64,000 bases of DNA. Source: Helianthus annuus. Taxonomy: Eukaryota > Streptophyta > Magnoliopsida > Asterales > Asteraceae. Of this stretch, positions 11,811 to 24,017 are shown one piece after another. The position numbers and the translations under genes are program-made. The first letter of the stretch is position 1, and each line of letters begins with the position of its first letter. Where the stretch lies: NCBI RefSeq assembly GCF_002127325.2, contig NC_035438.2, forward strand, positions 88,784,385 to 88,848,384, given 5' to 3'. The notes beneath the pieces are model-generated. The model ran no database searches. It was given only the letters and a program-made list of their open reading frames with translations, and was not told where the DNA came from.

Positions 11811-12109
11811 ATTGGTTATAGAGAACTTGGTTTTAATATGGGAAAAACGTTTTTATTAAAACCAGACTATAACCAGAACAGTGCTCTCAACGATCCACAA
11901 CGACGCTTCGCTCCACGTGCAAGACTCAACATCCTAGGTAATATGGTTCATGTCTATATTGCCTACTTGCTAGATTACATAGAACTTTGCTCGTAGTATG
12001 CTTAGATACACATGACACTATTGCATGAGAATGCCTATGTGCTTACACTCTTCTGTCATCGCACTACTCGCGAACCATTCTCACTTATGCTACTTTTACT
12101 ATGAAGATC
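11811..12109 (+). other. Leader of element C
   Basis: Untranslated region between the PBS and the gag ATG at 12110 (an in-frame ATG also occurs at 12101). No clear repeat or ORF; packaging signals would be expected here by analogy. Confidence 0.5.
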
Positions 12110-13660
12110 ATGTCTGGACGTGTTAACATGACTCAAGCCCAGCTGACGGCTCTCATTAACGAACAAGTTGTTGCGGCACTTGCAGCCGCACAAGTAGGAG
12201 GTATATCCTGTAGTTATAACTCACACTAGGATCTTTAGGTCCTACACTCCTAAACCAACTCTTGTGTTTAACCTTGCCCTATTCGTACACAATAGGTCAA
12301 CACGCACCACAACCTGTTTGCACATTCAAGAACTTCATGGACTGTCGTCCAAGTACATTCAGTGGCACGGAAGGAGCAGTGGGACTACTCCATTGGTTCG
12401 AAAAGCTCGAGTCAGTATTCGAGATGTGTGAATGCCCTGAGGCTCGCAGGGTCAAGTACGCCACTGGCACGTTAGAAGGAATTGCGCTAACTTGGTGGAA
12501 CGCGCAAGTTCAGATTTTAGGGTTGGCAGCTGCTAACGCCACCCCTTGTAACGATTTTAAGGAACTGATCAAGCGAGAATACTGCACGCGTGATGACATC
12601 CACAAGTTGGAAGTAGAGCTTTATCACCTGAAGATGACAGGATCGGAAATCGAGGCTTATACGAAACGGTCAAACGAACTGGCCATCTTGTGTCCAACTA
12701 TGGTGGACCCTCCAATCAAGCGCATTGAGTTGTACCTCAAAGGTCTAGCGCCTGAAATCCAGAGCCACGTGACATCGGCTAATCTCGACAACATCCAGGA
12801 TATTCAGCGACTCGCTCATCGTCTTACTGATCAGGCAGTGGATCAGGACAAGCTACCGAAATGTATCAGTGCTACTACTGCTACCACATCAGCCGCTACT
12901 CCTGCTACCCCAGTGCCAACAAGAGAAAGTGGGAAGTGGATTCTAGCAAAGGTTCAGCAACAGTTCAGTCTCAGGCTCAGCAGCAGAAGACTGACCACTA
13001 CCAGAGTCCCAGTCAGCAGTTTTCTGGTAGTCGTGGGCAGAGAAGAAATCAGGAAAATCAACCAAAGTGCCACAACTGTAACAGGCACCACAGCGGCCAG
13101 TGCAACAAGGGTCGTTGCCAAAGGTGTCTCAAGATGGGCCACGAGGCCAAAGACTGTAGGAGCCCACGGCCTGCGAATCAGAACCAGCAACCGCAACTAC
13201 CAGCTCCACATAACCAGCAACAGCAGCAACAGCGAGGCAACAGGGGAGTGTGGTGCTGAAGGTCATTTCATGCGGGATTGCCCCCAGATAAACCAGAATC
13301 GCAACAACAACAACAATCAGGGCAATGGTAACAATGGTGGCAACAACAATGGCAATGAAGCTAGGGGTCGAGCTTTCGTGCTAGGTCAGGGTGACGCAAG
13401 GAACGATCCTAACGTGGTCATGGGTAAGTTTCTTCTCGACGAATTTTACGTTACTGTTTTGTTTGATTCGGGTGCGGATACAAGTTATATGTCTTTGAAA
13501 GTTATCCAAATGTTAAAACGTACACCCACACTTCTAAACACCAAGCATGTTGTAGAATTAGCTAATGGTAAGAGTCTAGAGGCCACGCACATAGTTCAGG
13601 GTTGTAATCTTATCCTCGCGGGTCAGACTTTCTCCATCGATCTCATTCCCATACTTTTTG
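12110..13660 (+). pseudogene. Element C gag and protease, with a candidate intron
   Basis: ATG at 12110 opens MSGRVNMTQAQLTALINEQ and stays open to 12200. A segment 12201-12295 (GTATAT...AATAG) interrupts it, and the frame resumes as GQHAPQPVCTFKNFMDCR. The capsid region includes LTWWNAQVQILG and IKRIELYLKGLAPEI. Near 12860-12930 the reading leaves frame 1, so the knuckles CHNCNRHHSGQC and CQRCLKMGHEAKDC are read in frame 3 (12861-13259); frame 1 returns near 13250 with GAEGHFMRDC. The protease follows with [13 protein letters not shown] slip in the T-run at about 13650 puts pol in frame 2. So three frame changes disable it. Confidence 0.85.
12201..12295 (+). other. Candidate 95-bp intron (or insertion) within gag of C
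   Basis: AG|GTATATCC at the left and a pyrimidine-rich stretch with ACACAATAG|GT at the right give GT-AG ends. The phase is kept: 91 nt from the ATG (30 codons plus 1) join to two bases and then CAA in the gag frame. Unspliced, the segment has stops (TAG at 12229-12231 in frame). Splicing itself is not shown. Confidence 0.45.
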
Positions 13661-15167
13661 GGTAGTTTCGACATCGTCAATGGTATGGACTGGCTATCTC
13701 AACATCACGCAGAGATCTTGTGCAAAGAGAAGATTGTTCGTATCCCTCGTTCCGGTCAGGAACCTCTCGAAGTCCAAGGCGACAAGAGTGGTGATGTGGT
13801 TGGCATCATCTCCTTCTTGAAGGCTCAGAAATGTTTGCGAAAGGGTCACACCGCCATTCTGGCACTTGTCACCGATGCATCAGCAAAGGAAAAGAAATTG
13901 GAGGACATTCCAATAGTTCGCGACTTTCCTCAAGTGTTTCCAGAGGAATTACCTGGTCTACCGCCTCATCGTCAGGTCGAGTTTCAAATCGAGCTAGCAC
14001 CAGGAGTAGCACCGATAGCATGTGCACCGTATCGATTAGCTCCATCAGAGTTGGAAGAACTCTCCACGCAACTACAACAGCTCTTGGATAAGGGCTTTAT
14101 TCGTCCTAGCTCTTCGCCTTGGGGAGCTCCAGTACTATTTGTCAAGAAGAAGGATGGTACCTTCCGTATGTGCATTGACTACCGTGAACTGAACAAGGTA
14201 ACGGTGAAGAATCGTTATCCTCTTCCGCGTATTGACGATTTATTCGACCAGTTGCAAGGGTCGAGCTACTACTCCAAGATAGACTTGAGGTCAGGTTACC
14301 ATCAGCTGAGAGTCCGGGATGAGGACGTCTCCAAAACAGCATTCAGAACTCGCTACAGCCATTACGAGTTTCTAGTCATGCCTTTCGGGTTAACAAACGC
14401 ACCGGCAGTCTTTATTGACCTTATGAACAGGGTGTGCAAACCCTACTTAGACAAGTTTGTGATTGTTTTCATCGACGACATACTGATCTACTCCAAGAGT
14501 CAGGAGGAACACGAGCAGCACTTACGACTTATCTTGGAACTTCTTCGAAAGGAACAACTGTACGCCAAGTTTTCAAAATGCGACTTCTGGCTTCGTGAAG
14601 TCCATTTTCTAGGCGATGTGGTAAACAAGGATGGGATCCATGTTGATCCATCCAAGATAGATTCGATCAGGAACTGGCCTGCACTGCGTACACCAACGGA
14701 AATACGCCAATTCTTGGGATTGGCAGGTTACTACAGGAGATTTATCAAGGATTTTTCAACGATCGCACAGCCGCTTACACTACTGACACAGAAGGGTGTC
14801 ACCTACCGTTGGGGTAATACTCAGGAAACTGCTTTTCAGCACTTAAAGGATAGACTTTGCAGTGCACCTATCCTCTCATTGCCAGAAGGCACGGACGACT
14901 TCGTGGTTTATTGTGATGCATCCATCCTGGGTCTTGGATGTGTGTTAATGCAGCGCGACAAGGTCATTGCTTACGCTTCACGCCAACTAAAGGTTCATGA
15001 ACGGAGCTACACGACGCACGACTTAGAGCTGGGAGCTGTTGTTTTCGCGCTTAAGATATGGCGACACTACCTGTACGGTACCAAGTGCACTATTTACACC
15101 GATCACAGGAGTCTCGAGCATATCTTCAAGTAGAAGGAATTGAACATGCGTCAACGTCGATGGGTTG
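13658..15167 (+). pseudogene. Element C pol, first part: protease end, RT, RNase H start
   Basis: Frame 2 reads [19 protein letters not shown], the RT entry [42 protein letters not shown] and the active site [10 protein letters not shown] (bases 14468-14497). RNase H follows with [22 protein letters not shown] and TDHRSL. A TAG at 15131-15133 replaces the Gln of the family motif [14 protein letters not shown]. The frame then continues [11 protein letters not shown] up to the B insertion at 15168. RT catalytic Asp residues are intact. Confidence 0.93.
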
Positions 15168-17732
15168 TGTCACACCCCGACCACGTAAAACATCAAATCG
15201 TGGTGGAAACGTCGGGGAGTGTTGTAACAGAATTGTTGTTCCACAACCAAGGTAATTAAAATAATATTTTATTCATCACCTAAGGGTGGAATACATCGTT
15301 CAAAACAAGAACCAACATGTTACATTGTCTTAAAACTACTGAAATAAAGAGTACGAAGCGTCATTAAACTAAGTCTAGCTCTGTTTTAAGTCACTAAGGC
15401 TCGAGTCCACCCTAGCGTGTCACGATCATCATCCTATGCATTAGCTCCTGGAACACATGTGAAAATAGGTACGTCAGCATAAAAATGCCTGTGAGTAACA
15501 TAGGTTTTATGAAAATAGGATTCATGACTTAAGTTTAAGAAAAGTGTTTAATAAAAGTTAGTCATGAATCTAGTAAAATGTTTTGTTTTGTAAATCATTT
15601 GAAATGCGATGAAATCAAATGATATGTATAAATAGAAGAACAACGTATGGTTAAAAGAATAACCAAGTAAAAATAAGTTGTATAAAACAAGTTGTTTTTG
15701 TAAAACGAAGTCTTGTGAAAATGTGTTATTTGTGTAAAAATGTATCAGTCCAAACTAAATGATTTAAATAACGTCATGACATGTAATACAATACAAGCAC
15801 TTATATATAGGAAGTACCAGCGGCGTATCCACCATGCTTGTATCATACTACACACATATCGTTACTTAAGTCATTAAACAAACCACCAATGTATAAAGTC
15901 CATGTTTAAACCAACCATCAAATGTTCTTGTCTAAACCATTGTCATATGTTTAAAACCCAAAATGTAGTCATGTAGTTAAGTATGTGTAAACAAAAGTTA
16001 TGTATGGTAAGTAACAAAATGAGAATACTTAACCATAAGTAAAAAGGAACAAAACAAAGTATTTTGAATAAATCAAAAGTTATGTTTTGCCAAGTAAAAG
16101 CTTGTTTTATTGATACAAACATTTATGTGGTAAGTTAACGCAATACATTAAAGCCTTGAGACAGCAGGATACCCTTAAAGTAAAGGTTATTAAAGTAAAA
16201 TGTTTTCGGATTCAGTCATTCCTTTCATCCAAACCAACCTAGGATGTCAGGAACGGGATTTGTCAAGTCCTATGGTACCATTACTTACTACCGAGCGGCG
16301 TAGCTAATGTTAATGAATGTAGTAAAGAACCGTTTATGCAAACCAAATGTCATACCATATATAAATAAGTTATGTGAAAACAATGTACTAAGTATGCTAA
16401 GTAAACATACAAAGCAGAAAAGTCATGTAAATCAATGTGCTAATATGCCATGTAAACATACATCGCAAAGTAATGTAATGTAAATCAATGTGCTAGCATG
16501 TTAAGTAAACATACATAGCAAAACATAATGAAATCATGTACTAATAGTGTACTAATGAACATAGCAAGTATATGATGTAAAAATAATGGAAATCACGAAA
16601 GTAACAAGTAGGCACATGTGTTTCACCCCAAAATGTTTGAAAAACAGTAAAAGAGGGGTCTATGTACTCACTTGAGATTGCTTAGACGTCGTAGGATAAC
16701 CACCAAGCAATGCTAGTAGATCACGGAATCAAACGGCACCTATATAGGTATCTACATTAATAAACGGACCTATGGGAGGATCGGGTAGTACGAGGGTTCG
16801 TAAACCAAATAAGTATGGGAACTTATGTAATATGGTTTGACAAAGCCTACATACTAAAACGAAACTTATCCTAAGTGCTTTTGACCCGTTACGACCCGTT
16901 TAGGTAGCTTATGCTACTTTAACGCGTCGTTTGCGTAAAACGCGTTCGGAAAGCCTAACTAGTCCTATGACAAGTAAGATATGCCTTAACATGCTTAATA
17001 TTGTTGTTAAATCAGTTTAGATACCAAAAATTATGTTACATAGGTTTAAAATGAATTTTTGGCGCAAAAAGGGTATTTTGGTAATTTACCTAAGGCATAA
17101 GAACTACTTATCATACAACTACTTAAACGTCGTGACCATAAGGTATAACCTCGGAAGGTTATTCCCTATACAACTATGGTCACCTAAAATGTTTGGTCGG
17201 ATCCTAAAGATCGACCAAATGGGTCGGGTTCGTAAGCATAAGCGATTGATTAGATCGCTTACCTTTACGACCCTAAACAAGCACAAATCTAAAAGCGACG
17301 AGCTAAACATGCTAGAACATGTTTAGTAATGTTAGAAAACAGGTTTGGTATTAAAACAAACGGTTTTAATACCCTAGAGTAGTTTGGTTACAAAATACGC
17401 GAGAAAACGCATTTTGGCCGAAACTACGACTCGTCACTGAGCCTAGATAACGTGGTAATCAGTAGGTATAGTTACTAGGGACTATAACCATCGTGATTAC
17501 GCTCACGTTATGAAGTTCAAACGAACTTCGCGTTGACCAAAAACTGGTCAATGCAGAAAGTCAAACACAGTTTGACTTTAACGCTAAAACGAATGAAAAA
17601 CGCGAAAGAATACTTACAGAAGGTCCCCGCAAGATTGATATTCCAAGTATTTCTCAGGTATGAAGTGTTCAACACTTCAACTTAGAGAAAATCTCAGAAT
17701 TCAAGTGGGTTTTGAGCAAGACATGGTGGGGG

Positions 17733-17740
17733 TATTTATA
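17733..17740 (-). promoter_or_regulatory. TATA box in 3' LTR of B
   Basis: Minus-strand TATAAATA followed by a C-run; the same site is at 38733-38740 in the 5' LTR. Confidence 0.5.
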
Positions 17741-18309
17741 GATGTAGTAGAACCGTTAGGATCGTTCGTTGAATAACGTGCTTCGATCTAGGCCGTACAC
17801 ATCAAGCCCATTGTTTTACAAAACCAGGGGAGCCCCCAAACCAGCCCATAGATTGCCCAAAACCATTTGCACAAGTGAGGAACAGCTGGATCAAGCTGGA
17901 TTGCATTTTCTGGTATCTGGCACCTGCTTACGGACCGTATGGAGTAGGTCTTACGGTCCGTAAGGACCCTGCAGGTCAGAAAGATTGAATTTGGCAGAAC
18001 AGGCCCCTTTACCTCCAAACTTGATTTTTGATGCATTTTGGCACGTTTAAGCCCCGTTAACCCCATTTTAAGGCTCTAAAATGAAGTTAAAGTGTAGGGA
18101 ACTTGAAACATGCTCAAAAATATGCCGGATGTCGCTTCGTTTGGCCGTACGATTGCGTTGTTCGGTTAATTACGACGGATGTCGTAACGGATGCAAAAAT
18201 GGTCCAAATTGCGCGACGAATGGATTTTTGACAAGCCAATAACTAAAACATAATATTTTAATGATTACATAAATTTTTGGATGTCCGGATGAATTCAGAA
18301 CGTAAGTTA

Positions 18310-18650
18310 TGCGCGAAAATGCAAACTTATGCACTTTTTGACGCTTTTAGTCCCTGAATGACCCAAAAGTTTATTTTAGCACACCGAACCCCTCAAAACC
18401 TATTTCTAAGCTATGTAAGGGATATTTAAGGTGTGTTTAACTTATGGCCATGTTCTAGAATGTTCGTTACAGTTCAAATCGGCATACTTTCGCAGTTTGT
18501 CAATTTTAGTCCCTGTAAGCGAATTAACTTGAATTTTGCCATACCAAAGCCTTTAAAACTTATTTCTAAGTTATGTAAAGGTTATTTAAGGTATGTTAAG
18601 CATAAATTGATGTTCCGGAGTATTTGTTGCATATAACTGATTACGTTTTC
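18310..18650. repeat. Imperfect tandem duplication in LTR of B
   Basis: Two units share TTTTAGTCCCTGAATG/TTTTAGTCCCTGTAAG, ACTTATTTCTAAG(T/C)TATGTAA and a TATTTAAGGT(A/G)TGTT end. The same arrangement is in both LTRs of A (27715-28045 and 36370-36700). Confidence 0.65.
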
Positions 18651-18787
18651 GCACCAGTTTGCGTATAATTCTCCAGAAAGTCAAAACATGAAAAGCATCA
18701 AACACAAACAAACAAACATAGGGATCAAATAACTTTATTTCATTGATAACTGAACTGTTTACAATGATTACAAGCACAGATGTCACA

Positions 18788-18797
18788 GTCTCCCCTA
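18788..18797 (-). other. Polypurine tract of element B
   Basis: Minus-strand AGTAGGGGAGAC adjoins the LTR; the near-palindrome AAATTTCGTCCCGAAATTT lies next to it at 18805-18823. Confidence 0.75.
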
Positions 18798-21086
18798 CTG
18801 GTGGAAATTTCGTCCCGAAATTTGTTTAGAGGAAACTCGTGAGAATAGATGTGGATACTTCGCCTTCATTTGATCTTCACGTTCCCAAGTAAACTCAGGT
18901 CCACGTTTAGATTCCCAGCGAACTTTAACCATCGGAATGCGCTTGCGTTTAAGCCATTTGACTTCACGATCCATAATTTGCACAGGTTTCTCAACAAAAT
19001 GTAGTGTTTTATCAACACGGATTTCGTCAAGCGGTATGTGGTGGTTCTCATCAGCTAAACACTTTTTGAGATTGGATACGTGGAAAGTAGGATGAACATT
19101 TCCAAGTTTAGGAGGTAATGCAAGTCTGTAGGCTACCTTACCGATTCTTTCGACGATCTTGAATGGTCCAACATATCTAGGTGCAAGTTTTCCTTTCTTT
19201 CTAAATCTGATCACACCTTTCCAAGGTGAGACCTTAAGTAATACACGATCACCGACTTGGAATTCTAAGGGCTTGCGTCGTCGGTCCGCGTAACTCTTTT
19301 GATGGCTTCGAGCTACCTGTAAGTTATCACGAACTTTCTTAACCTTGTCAGTTGTCTTTAGAATGAGGTCAGGTCCAGTAAGCTGAGCCTCATCTATTTC
19401 ATTCCAGCAGACTGGTGAACGACATTTTCGACCATAGAGAGCCTCGAAAGGAGCCATGTTGATGCTGGAGTGATAACTATTGTTGTAGGAGAATTCAATC
19501 AATGGAAGATGTGAATCCCAACTACCACCAAAATCGATCACACAAGCTCTAAGCATATCCTCCAAAGTCTGGATTGTTCTCTCACTTTGGCCATCTGTTT
19601 GTGGATGATAGGCTGTGCTCAGATTGAGTTGGGTCCCCATAGTAGATTGCATGGTTCTCCAAAATCGAGAAGATAAGCGAGCATCTCTATCAGATATAAT
19701 GTTCAAAGGAACACCATGTCGAGATACAATTTCATCCACGTAGATTTTGGCCAGTCTTTCAGCAGAAAAATCCTCATGGATTGGCAAGAAATGCGCTGAC
19801 TTAGTAAGACGATCAACAACTACCCAAATGGCATCGTGACCTTTCTTAGTGCGCGGTAGTTTGGTAACGAGATCCATGGCAATGTTTTCCCATTTCCAAA
19901 CTGGGATCTCTGGTTGCTCCAAAAGACCATAAGGATGTTGATGTTCAGCCTTGACCTTGAGACAAGTAAGGCACTTTGAAACGTACAAGGCAATGTCTTT
20001 CTTCATACCAGGCCACCAATACTGAGTACGAAGATCCTTATACATTTTATCTGAGCCAGGATAAATAGAATAACAAGACTTATGGGCCTCATCCATAAGC
20101 AGAGTGCGAAGATCATCTTGGCTTGGGACCCACAAACGGTCCATGAAATAATACGATCCATCTTCCTTCAGCACAAGGTCAGGCTTAATGTGATAGGGTA
20201 ATTCCTTACCCATCAAGTCTTGTGAAACACAAGCCTGTTGAGCCTGAGTAATGCGTGCTTGGATATCAGATCGAGCTTGAATAGCAGATTGAACATGAAC
20301 ACAATGAAGCATAGTGTGTTCCTTACGACTTAATGCGTCAGCCACAACATTCGCTTTACCAGGATGGTAGCGAATTTCGCAATCATAGTCGTTTAGGAGT
20401 TCGACCCAACGTCTTTGCCTCATGTTGAGTTCCTTCTGGTTGAAGATGTGCTGAAGACTTTTGTGGTCAGTGAAAACCACGCATTTTGTACCGTACAAAT
20501 AGTGTCTCCAGATTTTGAGAGCGAAGACAACTGCACCCAACTCAAGATCATGAGTGGTGTAGTTTCTCTCATGTACCTTCAATTGTCTAGATGCATAGGC
20601 TATGACTTTGTTCCTTTGCATCAGAACATAGCCAAGACCCAATTTCGATGCATCACAGTAAACAACAAAATCGTCATTGCCCTCGGGCAAAGTCAGAATA
20701 GGTGCATTACAAAGCTTCTGCTTCAAGGTCTGAAATGCTTCCTCTTGCTTAAAACCCCATTCAAAGGGTTTGTTCTTCTGAGTTAGAGCAGTTAGAGGAA
20801 CTGCAATCTTTGAGAAGTTCTCGATGAAGCGGCGGTAATAACCCGCAAGACCAAGAAAAGAACGAACCTCAGTAGGAGTAGTAGGCGTATCCCAATCCTT
20901 AATCGCACTGATCTTGGAGGGATCTACATGAATACCTTGTTCGTTGACAATATGTCCCAAAAATTGAACTTCCTTAATCCAAAATTCACACTTGGAGAAC
21001 TTAGCAAAAAGTTGCTCTTTCTTTAGGAGTTCCAGAGTAAGACGAAGATGCTGCTCATGATCAGCTCGCGTCTTAGAATAAATCAA
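18795..21086 (-). pseudogene. Element B pol: RT tail, RNase H, integrase, chromodomain
   Basis: An open stretch of 763 codons begins just after a frameshift within the RT active-site region. It has [17 protein letters not shown], the RNase H signature [10 protein letters not shown] and TDHKSL, the integrase zinc finger ([15 protein letters not shown] to KCLTC), [15 protein letters not shown] and DGQSERTIQ, then the GPY/F module ([16 protein letters not shown]) and a chromodomain ([32 protein letters not shown]). Two integrase positions differ from A: Cys for Arg in HKSCYS and Tyr for His in IYPG, the latter a likely zinc ligand. It cannot be translated in frame with gag. Confidence 0.93.
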
Positions 21087-22705
21087 GATATCGTCGATAA
21101 AACGATGATGAACTTATCTAAATAAGGCTTGCAGACCCTATTCATCAAGTCCATGAAAACAGCAGGAGCATTGGTCAAACCGAATGGCATGACTGTGAAC
21201 TCATAATGCCCATATCGAGTGCGAAATCCTGTTTTGGGAATATCCTCTTCATGCACACGAAGTTGATGATACCCAGAACGAAGGTCGATCTTCGAGAAGC
21301 AAGTAGCACCCTGTAACTGGTCAAAGAGATCATTAATGCGAGGTAGGGGATATCGATTCTTGATGGTAAGCTTATTCAGCTCACGATAATCGATACACAT
21401 TCTGAAGGATCCATCCTTCTTCTTGACAAAGAGAACGGGAGCACCCCAAGGTGAAAAGCTAAGACGGATAAAGCCTTTGTCAGAAAGCTCCTGAAGCTGC
21501 TTAGATAGCTCTTGGATCTCAGACGGTGCAAGATGATATGGAGCTCTGGCAATAGGATTTGCACCAGGTACAAGATCAATACGGAACTCGACTTGGCGTG
21601 CTGGAGGTAGACCAGGTAACTCTTCAGGAAACAGCTCCGGATAATCCCGAACAACAGGAATATCTTGCATAGACTTACCTTGGTCTTTATCTGCTTTAAC
21701 ATGTGCCAAGAAGGCCACATAGTTCTTTCGCAGATATTTCCGAGCTTGAAAACAAGACATAAGCTTGAGGCTACTAGCAGGTTTCTCACCACGAACCTGT
21801 AGTATCTCACCTGACGAAAGCGGCACACGAACGAGCTTCTCAAAACAAACTACCTCTGCGCGATGCTTAGCTAACCAATCCAGACCCACAATAATGTCGA
21901 AGCTTCCAAGTTGCATAGGCGTGAGGTCAATAGGAAACAGATGGTCGCTAAGGTTCAACTGGCAGTTGCGAAGAACAGAATCAAGAACAATGGGTTCACC
22001 ACTCGCAACTTCAACAGTCAGAGGCTTACCTAGTTTCGTTCTAGACACACGAAGCAAGGGCTCAAAAGATAACGACACAAAACTCTTATCGGCCCCTGAA
22101 TCAAAAAGAACAGACGCAGGTTGATTATTAACAAAGAACGTACCGTTCACCACCTCGTTGTCTACTTGCGCCTCAACAGCATTCATGTTAAAAGCTCGTC
22201 CACGAGCCTGAGTTTGAACTGGGTTCTCATTCACCAATCTTGGACACTGATTACGGTAGTGGGTCAGATCCCCACAGTTGTAACAAGAACCTGGTGGGAA
22301 GTGAGGTCGTGCTGCTTGACCTTGTTGCTGAGCAAAAGGCTGAGCAACTTGTTGAGCCGGGTTCTGTGCTGCCCGATTCAGATTGGCAGGAATGCGGCAT
22401 GTAGCAGCAAGATGACCAGGTCTTCCGCAGTTAGTGCATTGACGGCACTGGTGGTGTGGTTGATGATGTCCGTTACACTTATTGCACAAAGGTGCATTGC
22501 CAAAGTATGGTTTCTTGGCAAGAGGTTGCGCAGACTGATTCGTCTGTGTAGTAACGGCAAAATTTTGGGATGCCTTCCGCTTCCTAGAACCCTTCGAAGA
22601 ACCCGCATCACTCCCCTTCTTGTTTTTACCTTTCTTGCTATCCTTCTTGTCAGACTCCTGCTTCTTACCCTTCTTGTCACCCTTTCTATGCAACTTACCC
22701 TTTCG
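21083..22705 (-). pseudogene. Element B gag C-terminus, protease and RT N-half
   Basis: It follows a TAG at 22706-22708 that cuts gag where A has Gln. It contains a Lys-rich basic stretch, zinc knuckles [14 protein letters not shown] and [14 protein letters not shown], the protease site [13 protein letters not shown], and RT from [18 protein letters not shown] to [13 protein letters not shown] one-base deletion near 21098 destroys the frame at the catalytic aspartates (relatives have FIDD), giving LSTIS and a stop. Confidence 0.93.
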
Positions 22706-22708
22706 AAT

Positions 22709-23356
22709 CTACGACTCAGTCAACATTGCAGATAGTTCGATTGCCTGACGAACAGTGGTAGGTTTACTACCGGTAACTATGTCTTGCACAGAGTCAGGTA
22801 GACCATCGATGTATCTTTCGATAGCCTTATCAAGTGGGGCAACCATCGTTGGGCATAACAAACTCAACTCTTCGTACCTATCAGTATACGCCCGGTGCTC
22901 GCCACTAAACTGCTTTAGATCGTCAAACTCCCTTTCCAGTGCTCGTAGTTCATGACGAGGACAAAACTCACTCATCATGAGAGTCCTCCACTCAGCCCAT
23001 GACTGTGCTAAAGCGACTTCAGCACCTCGATCTCTCATAACCCCATTCCACCATGTCAACGCCCTCTTTTGAAAAACACTAGAAGAAAACTCGACTTTGC
23101 GATTATCAGGACACTGAACGTGACGGAAAGTATTCTCAATGCTCTCAAACCATTGAAGGAGCCCAGTTGCCCCCTCAGTACCACTGAACTTGAGTGGTTT
23201 AGCCGAATTGAAGTTCTTGAAGTTACAAGGAGCGTTTTGATTGATGTTGGCTTGGTTAAACTGAGCAATAAGATTCGGGAACACAGCAGCCATATGATGT
23301 GCGATGATTTCTGCCAGTTCGGCATTAGGTAGCTGATTTTCGCGTCGAGGAGGCAT
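22709..23356 (-). pseudogene. Element B gag N-terminal part
   Basis: ATG at 23356 begins [20 protein letters not shown], closely matching A. The capsid domain has [29 protein letters not shown] and [21 protein letters not shown] at 22706-22708 truncates it to 215 residues, before the zinc knuckles. Confidence 0.92.
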
Positions 23357-23997
23357 GCTAAAAAGAGGAAAACATGAGAGGAAATGAGTGAGATGGTTAG
23401 ATGAAAAGAACGAGACGAAATAAAATCAACAAAGCAAGGATGGTGGTCATTCGTCCGTATCACAAAGCAAACAAATGACACACAATGACTAATCAAAGTA
23501 AATGGGTCCATAAATAATGCTTAGCGAAGACATGCTCGCCTATAAGTGAACACTCACCCCAGGAGTTCCCAGGTAAGAGTGACTGGTCCGATTATGTGGA
23601 TTTGTACGAACACTCTAGCCTTAGACAGAAAACTCAGGGTACAGGCATTCACTCTTCTAGTTTGCACGTGTTCACACTATTTAGAACCCAAAACTTTGAC
23701 GAGATTTTGAAAACTTGGAAGGCACAAGGCCAAAAGAATCATTAAAACAAATGATAAATTTCCAAAATCAATTTGAAAAAATCAAAAAGGTTCAAAACCA
23801 TATAATAAATTATTTGAAAACAGAAGATTGTTTTTCAAAAATCGTTTTAGAAAATTGGGTTCTTGTTTTGGTGATCACCTAAGGATAGGTGAAGTGCATG
23901 TTTTAAAATCTAAACACAAGACAACTTGTGTTGGGGTCCTAGAAAGGTTATAGTCTAGGTCAAAGCATTACTAATAACCTAATTCCCTATAACCATC
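23357..23997 (-). other. Leader of element B
   Basis: Untranslated RNA region between PBS and gag. Bases 23524-23681 are nearly identical to 32930-33087 of A, while the rest differs more. No ORF; candidate packaging or translation-control block. Confidence 0.55.
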
Positions 23998-24010
23998 GGC
24001 TCTGATACCA
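23998..24010 (-). other. Primer-binding site of element B (tRNA-iMet)
   Basis: Minus-strand TGGTATCAGAGCC, seven bases inside the 5' LTR. Confidence 0.93.
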
Positions 24011-24017
24011 ACTCTTC

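Larger units (their letters stand above)
15168..18787 (-). repeat. 3' LTR of element B
   Basis: TGTCACACCCCGACC to GATGTCACA in plus reading, 3620 bp. It holds a TATA box (minus strand, 17733-17740), repeats around GTAAACATAC (16380-16520), a hairpin-forming stretch at 17130-17180, and an imperfect tandem duplication of about 170-185 bp (18310-18650). No credible gene. Confidence 0.95.

Noticed and set aside
20415..20786. 123-codon plus-strand ORF
   Set aside because: Antisense shadow of the RNase H region of B.
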